From contig CAZQJH010000025.1 of assembly GCA_964593515.1 (NCBI GenBank), positions 1-14,931 on the forward strand: a stretch of DNA of 14,931 nt, in the 5' to 3' direction. Made by a program: the position numbers and the translations under genes. Positions within the stretch are counted from its first letter, which is position 1; every line of letters starts with the position of its first letter. The notes under the pieces were generated by a model. That model did no database searches, had not been told where the DNA came from, and saw only the letters and a program-made list of their open reading frames with translations. This DNA is from JAXJYR01 sp964593515 (lineage in GTDB: Bacteria > Bacillota_I > Bacilli_A > Erysipelotrichales > Erysipelotrichaceae). Of this stretch, positions 7,133 through 12,500 are shown one piece after another.

Positions 7133-8608
7133 CTAATGTTCTACTTTTTCTAACATTTCTAATTTTAAATCTAATAATTTTTTTGATAAATCAACATAGT
7201 AAGTTTGTGGATATTCAAAACGTAATACTTCATCCCATAAATAACTAAATTGTTCTTCACTATAAGCTCTAATTTCTTCTAGTGTTGGAACATCATATAC
7301 TAACTTACCTTCCACAAATACTGGTACTAATAATTCTTTAATATAATAACTATCAGCTTCAATAGTTTTATTCTTCCAACTATTCATTTGATGATAAATC
7401 GTTAATGGTTGACTTGGATCAATTACTTCTCCATGAATAGTCATTAAATCCGCAATTGCTTTATTACTTTCTTTATCATAAATACGATATAAATCTTTAA
7501 AAGCTGGATTAGTTACTTTCTCAATATTTTCACTAACTTTAATTTTAGGAATCATCTTATCCCCATCAAAAACCGCACTCATTTTGTAAACTCCACCAAA
7601 TACTGGAGTTGATTTACTACATACTAAGTTTTCACCAACTCCCATTGAACTTATTTGTGCTCCTTGCGAAATTAAAGAAGTAATTAAGTATTCATCTAAG
7701 GAGTTAGATACAACAATATCACAATCTTGCATTTGGGCTTCATCTAACGCTTTACGAATTTTCTTTGATAAATAAGCCATATCTCCTGAATCAATACGAA
7801 CCCCTTTTAAACGATATCCATTTGGTTCTAAATATTCTTTAGCTACTTTAATCGCATTTGGTAAACCACTTTTTAAAGTATCATAAGTATCTAATAAAAC
7901 TGTACAAGAATCAGGATATGTTTTCGCATAAGCCAAGAAAGCATCATATTCACTATCAAAACTTTGAATAAAAGAATGAGCCATCGTACCTAAAACTGGA
8001 ATACCAAATTTTTCACCCGCATAAGTTGTCGCTGAACCAGCTGCCCCAGCAATATAAGCTGCTCTAGCCCCATAATTAGCCGCATCAAAGTTATGTGCAC
8101 GACGAGCACCAAATTCCATAATAGCTCTTCCTTGAGCTGCTTTCACAATACGTTTAGCTTTAGTCGCAATTAATGTTTGATGATTAACACATAATAATAA
8201 AGCTGTTTCAACTAATTGAGCTTCAATAATTTTAGCCTTAACGCGAATTAATGGTTCATTAGGAAATACTGGTGTCCCTTCCGCAATAGCATAAATATCT
8301 CCAGTAAAAATAAAGTGACGTAAATAATCTAAAAATTCTTCACTAAATTTATTTAAACTACGTAAATATTCAATATCTTCATCTTTAAAATGTAAATTTT
8401 GAATATAACCAATAATTTGTTCTAAACCACAAAATAAAGCATAACCACCTTGATCAGGATTACGACGATAGAAAACATCAAAAGATACAACTTGATCTTT
8501 ACGTCCATTATCGAAATAACATTGTGACATTGTTAGTTCATAAAAATCCATTACTAAACTTAAGTTACGTTCATCTCTAAAATCAAATTTATAATCTAAA
8601 CTTTGCAT
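7133..8608 (-). CDS. pncB: Nicotinate phosphoribosyltransferase
   Basis: The enzyme joins nicotinate and PRPP, with ATP, to give nicotinate mononucleotide, which NadD and NadE (not in the window) would carry to NAD. It has 491 residues, typical for the Gram-positive form. Visible: the N-terminal LVMDFYELTMSQ around 18-29, GARRAHNFDAANYGARAAY around 167-185, the histidine that is phosphorylated in the family within GTMAHS (His211), the phosphate-binding VRIDSGDM at 270-277, VSNSLDEYLI at 300-309 and MGVGENLV around 322-329. AAAGGGG (8622-8616) lies 7 bases before ATG 8608, which decides the start; an in-frame GTG at 8632 lies inside pncA without its own ribosome site. It begins 4 bases after the pncA stop, so the enzymes of two consecutive steps are co-translated. 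Confidence 0.96.
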   Translation of the reverse strand: MQSLDYKFDFRDERNLSLVMDFYELTMSQCYFDNGRKDQVVSFDVFYRRNPDQGGYALFCGLEQIIGYIQNLHFKDEDIEYLRSLNKFSEEFLDYLRHFIFTGDIYAIAEGTPVFPNEPLIRVKAKIIEAQLVETALLLCVNHQTLIATKAKRIVKAAQGRAIMEFGARRAHNFDAANYGARAAYIAGAAGSATTYAGEKFGIPVLGTMAHSFIQSFDSEYDAFLAYAKTYPDSCTVLLDTYDTLKSGLPNAIKVAKEYLEPNGYRLKGVRIDSGDMAYLSKKIRKALDEAQMQDCDIVVSNSLDEYLITSLISQGAQISSMGVGENLVCSKSTPVFGGVYKMSAVFDGDKMIPKIKVSENIEKVTNPAFKDLYRIYDKESNKAIADLMTIHGEVIDPSQPLTIYHQMNSWKNKTIEADSYYIKELLVPVFVEGKLVYDVPTLEEIRAYSEEQFSYLWDEVLRFEYPQTYYVDLSKKLLDLKLEMLEKVEH

Positions 8609-8612
8609 TTTT

Positions 8613-9233
8613 TTACCCCTTTGTAATTTCACTTACTACCATAATTCCACTTTGTTGCATTAATTTAATACTCATTTCATTATATTCAATAGCTTGATGT
8701 ACTTCACTATCATAAGTATCAATACAACTTTCTACCACAATAACGCGCTTATCTACCATATTATGTTCATTACAATAAGCATTTAAACTTAAAGCAAATT
8801 GCATAATACAAATATCACTACAACATCCTACAATAATAATATCTTGATATTGATCAAATCTTTCTTGAAGAAATAATTGAAAATCACTAGCTAAAAATGT
8901 ATTCGTACTATTTTTAGCAATCAATTCATGAACATATGGTTTTAAACAATCAACAACTTCACTTTCTTCACTACCAATCAAACAATGAGTGGGAAAAGCT
9001 TGAAACTCTCGTGTATTATGCGGATGAGCATCATGAATAAAGATTTGTCGACATTCCACCCTAGTAAATAAATCAATAATATTAGTACTAATTGTTTCAA
9101 TATAAGGATCAGCTAAAGCTCCTTCTTTCACAAAACCATTTATCATATCAACCACAAAAATCACTGGTTTATTTAATTCGTCAACTTTAATATTTTTAAA
9201 TGTTTGTTTAAAATTATCTTTTAAACGTGCCAT
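8613..9233 (-). CDS. pncA: Nicotinamidase (isochorismatase-like hydrolase)
   Basis: PncA hydrolyses nicotinamide to nicotinate and ammonia. The 206-residue protein has the cysteine-hydrolase triad and metal site of nicotinamidases: Asp29 in VVDMINGF, Lys107 in the AKNSTNTF region and Cys138 in GCCSDIC (family GxCTDxC). Metal ligands are expected at Asp68 and His70 in HDAHP, with His83 in FPTHC. About 20 residues precede the usual start of the fold. The start is supported by AAGGTGG (9246-9240), 6 bases before the ATG. A strong promoter lies just upstream and pncB follows directly. A related isochorismatase-family amidase cannot be excluded on sequence alone, but the adjacent pncB makes nicotinamide the natural substrate. 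Confidence 0.93.
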   Translation of the reverse strand: MARLKDNFKQTFKNIKVDELNKPVIFVVDMINGFVKEGALADPYIETISTNIIDLFTRVECRQIFIHDAHPHNTREFQAFPTHCLIGSEESEVVDCLKPYVHELIAKNSTNTFLASDFQLFLQERFDQYQDIIIVGCCSDICIMQFALSLNAYCNEHNMVDKRVIVVESCIDTYDSEVHQAIEYNEMSIKLMQQSGIMVVSEITKG

Positions 9234-9258
9234 AGACTTCCACCTTCTTTTGTTATAT

Positions 9259-9287
9259 ATTATACCTTTTTTTGGATTTTATGACAA
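9259..9287 (-). promoter_or_regulatory. Promoter of pncA-pncB
   Basis: On the minus strand, -35 TTGTCA (9287-9282), a 17-base spacer and a perfect -10 TATAAT (9264-9259). The start near 9252 gives a leader of about 19 bases, too short for a riboswitch. I see no clear NiaR-type palindrome. Confidence 0.82.
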
Positions 9288-9343
9288 CTAGTGCTTGAAT
9301 ACCCCAGCTAAAAAAACGTTTCTTTTCATTTGTTACATTATTT

Positions 9344-9395
9344 TTTCAAAAAAATTGAAATTTATTTCAAAAACATCTTTTCAAATGAAATAAAT
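9344..9395 (+). repeat. TTTCAA/TTGAAA half-site array over the gdhA promoter
   Basis: Half-sites are TTTCAA at 9344-9349, TTGAAA at 9355-9360, TTTCAA at 9365-9370 and TTTCAA at 9379-9384, then ATGAAA at 9385-9390. They form nested inverted repeats: TTGAAA-TTTA-TTTCAA at 9355-9370, and ten perfect bases ATTTATTTCA (9360-9369) with TGAAATAAAT (9386-9395). The last copies overlap the -35 region. This looks like a regulator site for gdhA, regulator unknown; chance in AT-rich DNA is the alternative. Confidence 0.5.
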
Positions 9396-9406
9396 AGGTT
9401 TATAAT
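9378..9406 (+). promoter_or_regulatory. Promoter of gdhA
   Basis: A perfect -10 TATAAT (9401-9406) is preceded after 17 bases by a weak -35 TTTTCA (9378-9383). The poor -35 embedded in an inverted repeat suggests activator or repressor control. Start expected near 9413. Confidence 0.65.
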
Positions 9407-9421
9407 AAAAACGAAATTTTT

Positions 9422-9429
9422 AAAGGAGG
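9422..9429 (+). promoter_or_regulatory. Very strong ribosome site of gdhA
   Basis: AAAGGAGG is a near-complete complement of the 16S 3' tail, 8 bases before ATG 9438. It decides the start: an in-frame TTG at 9330 would add 36 residues that are AT-rich noncoding in character and would lie upstream of the promoter. Confidence 0.9.
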
Positions 9430-9437
9430 AGCTTTTT

Positions 9438-10769
9438 ATGGCTAAACTAGATTATGTACGTGATATCGTAAGAGAGAGAAATCCTCATGATGCTGAATTC
9501 ATCCAAGCAGTTGATGAAGTATTACTATCATTAGAATGTGTAGTAGACAAACATCCTGAATATATTGAAAAAGGAGTATTTGAACGTATCATTGAACCAG
9601 AACGTCAAATCATCTTTAGAGTACCATGGGTTGATGATAATGGTAAAGTTCAAGTAAACCGTGGATACCGTGTTCAATTCAACAGTGCAATTGGACCTTA
9701 CAAAGGAGGACTTCGTTTCCACCCAAGTGTTAACATTTCAATCATTAAATTCTTAGGTTTTGAACAAATCTTTAAAAATGCTTTAACTACTTTACCAATC
9801 GGTGGTGGTAAAGGTGGTAGTGACTTTGATCCTAAAGGTAAAAGTGATAATGAAATCATGCGTTTCTGCCAAAGCTTTATGAACGAACTATATCGTCATA
9901 TTGGCGCTGATGTTGATGTTCCAGCTGGAGATATTGGAGTTGGAGCTCGTGAAATTGGTTACTTATTTGGTCAATACAAACGTATTGCGAATGAATATAC
10001 TGGAGTATTAACTGGTAAAGGTTTAAACTGGGGTGGTTCTTTAGCTAGAACTCAAGCTACTGGTTATGGATTATGTTACTTCACTCAAGCAATGCTTAAT
10101 GACCACAACGATTCATTTGCAGGAAAAACAGTTGTTATTTCTGGAAGTGGAAATGTTGCTATTTATGCTTGCGAAAAAGCTACTCAATTAGGAGCTAAAG
10201 TAGTAGCAATGAGTGATTCTAGTGGATATGTATATGATCCAAATGGAATCAACTTAGATATTATGAAAGATATTAAAGAAGTTAAACGTCAAAGAATCAA
10301 CGAATATGCTAATCGTGTTGAAGGTGCTTCTTTCCATGCTAATGAACGCGTATGGAATGTAGCTTGTGATATTGCTCTTCCATGTGCTACCCAAAATGAA
10401 TTAAATAAAGAAGATGCTCAAACATTAATCAACAATGGTGTTAAAGCAGTCTGTGAAGGAGCTAACATGCCAACAACACCAGATGCAATTGAATTATTAC
10501 AAGCAAATAATATTTTATATGCTCCAGGTAAAGCAAGTAATGCGGGTGGAGTTGCTACTAGTGCTCTTGAAATGTCGCAAAACTCTCAACGTTTACACTG
10601 GACATTTGATGAAGTTGATGAAAAACTTAAAGGTATTATGGAAAACATCTACCGTACATGTGCCGATACTGCTAAAGAATATGGTTTAGGTGAAAACTAT
10701 ATGGCTGGAGCTAATATCGCTGGATTTATTAAAGTTGCCGACTCAATGATTCAACAAGGAATCGTTTAG
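9438..10769 (+). CDS. gdhA: NADP-type glutamate dehydrogenase
   Basis: This hexameric-type enzyme interconverts glutamate with 2-oxoglutarate and ammonia. It has 443 residues. Catalytic and substrate residues fall at the same numbers as in the well-studied Clostridium symbiosum enzyme: Lys89 in GPYKGG, Lys113, Lys125 in PIGGGKGG, Asp165 in VPAGDIG and Ser380. The nucleotide domain has GSGNVA (236-241) followed by MSDSSGYV (258-265), closer to the NADP enzymes such as E. coli GdhA than to NAD enzymes. CEGANMPTTPDA (339-350) and APGKASNAGGVATS (362-375) also match that branch. C-ending codons (AAC, TTC, ATC) are more frequent than in neighbouring genes, and with the strong ribosome site this points to high expression. 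The gene is monocistronic, with its own promoter and terminator. Cofactor choice is inferred, not proven. Confidence 0.95.
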   Translation: MAKLDYVRDIVRERNPHDAEFIQAVDEVLLSLECVVDKHPEYIEKGVFERIIEPERQIIFRVPWVDDNGKVQVNRGYRVQFNSAIGPYKGGLRFHPSVNISIIKFLGFEQIFKNALTTLPIGGGKGGSDFDPKGKSDNEIMRFCQSFMNELYRHIGADVDVPAGDIGVGAREIGYLFGQYKRIANEYTGVLTGKGLNWGGSLARTQATGYGLCYFTQAMLNDHNDSFAGKTVVISGSGNVAIYACEKATQLGAKVVAMSDSSGYVYDPNGINLDIMKDIKEVKRQRINEYANRVEGASFHANERVWNVACDIALPCATQNELNKEDAQTLINNGVKAVCEGANMPTTPDAIELLQANNILYAPGKASNAGGVATSALEMSQNSQRLHWTFDEVDEKLKGIMENIYRTCADTAKEYGLGENYMAGANIAGFIKVADSMIQQGIV

Positions 10770-10791
10770 TCATTTATATACCTCCTAAATT

Positions 10792-10818
10792 GGATTGTGT
10801 TTATCACAATCCTTTTTT
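10792..10818 (+). terminator. Terminator of gdhA
   Basis: Eight perfect pairs (10792-10799 with 10805-10812) around TTTAT are followed by six T. It begins 22 bases after the stop. The intervening 3' UTR carries ACCTCCT at 10780-10786. Confidence 0.92.
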
Positions 10819-10833
10819 ATGTATACGTACTTA

Positions 10834-10863
10834 TTGTCTATCACCCCTAAAATATGATATTAT
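10834..10863 (+). promoter_or_regulatory. Promoter of sdaA
   Basis: -35 TTGTCT (10834-10839), 18-base spacer, -10 TATTAT (10858-10863), with TG one base upstream (extended -10). Start near 10870 gives a leader of about 20 bases. Confidence 0.75.
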
Positions 10864-10890
10864 TTTATAGTAGTTAAAGGAGTATATGAT

Positions 10891-12090
10891 ATGCAATCAT
10901 TAAAATATTTATATCGAATTGGTAAAGGGCCTTCTTCATCACATACAATGGGGCCTTTAAGTGCCGCTAAACGTTTTTTAAGTGAAGTAAGTGATGCTAG
11001 TAGCTATAAAGCTATCTTATATGGATCATTAGCTAAAACTGGTAAAGGTCATATGAGTGATCAAGTTTTATTAGAAGCTTTTAGTGATAAACGTTTTGAA
11101 TTAATTATGGATTATCAAACAATTATCGACAAACATCCTAATACTTTAGATATCATGGCTTATGATGAACATGATGAACTTATCGTTTCAAAACGTTATT
11201 ATAGTATTGGTGGGGGTGAAATCATTGAAGATGGTGAAGAAATGATTACCCATGATGAAGTTTATAATTTAAATTCATTCAATGATATTTCTAATTATTG
11301 TCGTGAAAAAGAAATGCGTATTTGGGAATATGTTTTAGAATGTGAAGGTGAAGAAATCTTCGATTACCTCCATGAAGTATGGAAAGTAATGAAAAATGCA
11401 GTTAAAGAAGGTTTATTAGCTGAAGGAGAATTACATGGTGGTTTACATCTAAAACGTAAAGCTCGTTATTTATATCGTCAAAAACATATTGATGAAAGTG
11501 AAGAAACGAAAAATAATCGTTTAATTTGTGCTTATGCTTATGCCGTAAGTGAGCAAAATGCTTCAGGAGGAATAATTGTTACAGCACCAACTTGTGGAGC
11601 TTGTGGTTTAGTACCAGCTGTACTTTACTATCTTCAACAAAAACGTAACTTTAGTGATGATGACATTGTGAAAGCTTTAGCCACTGGAGGAATTATTGGT
11701 AACTTAATTAAAACCAATGCTTCTATTTCGGGAGCTCAATGTGGATGTCAAGCAGAAATTGGAACAGCTTGTGCAATGGGAGCAGCTGCTGCTTGTGAAT
11801 TATATGAATTAGACTTAGATCAAATTGAATATGCAGCAGAAATGTCAATTGAACATCACTTAGGTTTAACTTGTGATCCAATCTTAGGTTTAGTACAAAT
11901 CCCTTGTATTGAACGTAATGCTATTGGAGCTATGCGTGCTTTAAATGCCGTATCATTGGCTGATTTCTTAGCTGATTCACGTAAGATTAGCTTTGATATG
12001 GTTGTGGAAACAATGTATGAAACTGGTAAAGATTTAAAAGTAATGTATCGAGAAACAGCAGAAGGAGGACTAGCGAAAAAATATCGCTAA
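10891..12090 (+). CDS. sdaA: L-serine dehydratase, single-chain iron-sulfur type
   Basis: This enzyme deaminates L-serine to pyruvate and ammonia using an oxygen-sensitive [4Fe-4S] cluster. It is 399 residues, shorter than E. coli SdaA (about 454), with both domains in one chain. The beta domain (1 to about 160) starts with GKGPSSSHTMGP (11-22) and has YYSIGGGE at 103-110. The alpha domain (about 165-399) has TAPTCGACG at 231-239 and SGAQCGCQAEIG at 280-291. Candidate cluster cysteines are Cys286 in GCQ, Cys328 in LTCDP and Cys339 in IPCIERNA. The C-terminus ends GGLAKKYR, without the penultimate cysteine that I recall at the tail of the E. coli and Legionella enzymes. AAAGGAG (10876-10882) lies 8 bases before the ATG. 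The last codons double as a terminator stem, and the stop overlaps the convergent flavodoxin-like gene by 4 bases. Confidence 0.94.
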   Translation: MQSLKYLYRIGKGPSSSHTMGPLSAAKRFLSEVSDASSYKAILYGSLAKTGKGHMSDQVLLEAFSDKRFELIMDYQTIIDKHPNTLDIMAYDEHDELIVSKRYYSIGGGEIIEDGEEMITHDEVYNLNSFNDISNYCREKEMRIWEYVLECEGEEIFDYLHEVWKVMKNAVKEGLLAEGELHGGLHLKRKARYLYRQKHIDESEETKNNRLICAYAYAVSEQNASGGIIVTAPTCGACGLVPAVLYYLQQKRNFSDDDIVKALATGGIIGNLIKTNASISGAQCGCQAEIGTACAMGAAAACELYELDLDQIEYAAEMSIEHHLGLTCDPILGLVQIPCIERNAIGAMRALNAVSLADFLADSRKISFDMVVETMYETGKDLKVMYRETAEGGLAKKYR

Positions 12091-12104
12091 TCCTCCTTCT
12101 TTTT
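12061..12104 (+). terminator. Terminator of sdaA, lying within coding sequence
   Basis: Arms 12061-12069 and 12091-12099 pair for nine bases, then after one mismatch 12071-12075 pairs with 12085-12089 around an A-rich loop; TTTTT follows at 12100-12104. The left arm encodes part of the last residues of sdaA and the right arm, read on the minus strand, encodes the C-terminal KKED of the flavodoxin-like protein. On the minus strand no T-run follows the stem, so it should work mainly for sdaA. Confidence 0.85.
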
Positions 12105-12500
12105 ATAATATTCAGTTAAAAAAGATTCAAAACAGTTATAATTTAATTCTTTATTAGTAACATCTTTAGCTACCATGCGACAAATTAATTTATCGAATAA
12201 ATTAAGTTTACTAAAATCTAAATAACCATCTAATTCATATACTGGAAAATTAAAACTTTGTTCTAGTTTCAACATATGCACAACAAACAAATATTTAACT
12301 TGATACTTTTGACATATTTCATCAAGTTTTTCAACCTTACCATATTTCACATTCGTGAAATAAATAATTTCACTATCAGCTAAAACATTAGTTAAGGCTT
12401 CCTCATAAGAAAAAGTTGGTATTTTTAAAATACTAGCTAAACTTTTCGCATATTTTTTAGTAGTTCCATATTTACTACAATATACAATAGCTTTAATCAT
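12087..12500 (-). CDS. Small flavodoxin-like protein
   Basis: The 137-residue protein begins MIKAIVYCSKYGTTKKYAKSL, a flavodoxin-fold first strand with the FMN phosphate loop (CSKYGTTKKYA at 8-18) typical of short flavodoxin-domain proteins such as the HemG/flavodoxin_5 type. Further strands are visible around 41-50 (SEIIYFTNVK) and 68-76 (VKYLFVVHM). It probably binds FMN and acts in electron transfer or as a small oxidoreductase; partner and substrate are unknown. I chose ATG 12500 because it overlaps the helicase stop in ATGATTAA; no clear Shine-Dalgarno sequence precedes it, so translation probably depends on ribosomes finishing the helicase gene. In-frame starts at 12527 and 12530 would add a short tail before the first strand. 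Its stop overlaps the sdaA stop. Confidence 0.8.
   Translation of the reverse strand: MIKAIVYCSKYGTTKKYAKSLASILKIPTFSYEEALTNVLADSEIIYFTNVKYGKVEKLDEICQKYQVKYLFVVHMLKLEQSFNFPVYELDGYLDFSKLNLFDKLICRMVAKDVTNKELNYNCFESFLTEYYKKKED

Noticed and set aside
9234..9437. Possible riboswitch or NAD-responsive leader between pncA and gdhA
   Set aside because: Both predicted transcripts have leaders of about 20-25 bases, too short for a riboswitch; most of the region is promoter and repeat DNA.
9531..9722. Open frame of 63 codons on the minus strand inside gdhA
   Set aside because: It is antisense to gdhA catalytic domain coding sequence with no start signals; a chance frame.
10435..10689. Open frame of 84 codons in another plus frame inside gdhA
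   Set aside because: It overlaps the conserved C-terminal half of GdhA in the wrong frame and the product has no domain-like pattern.
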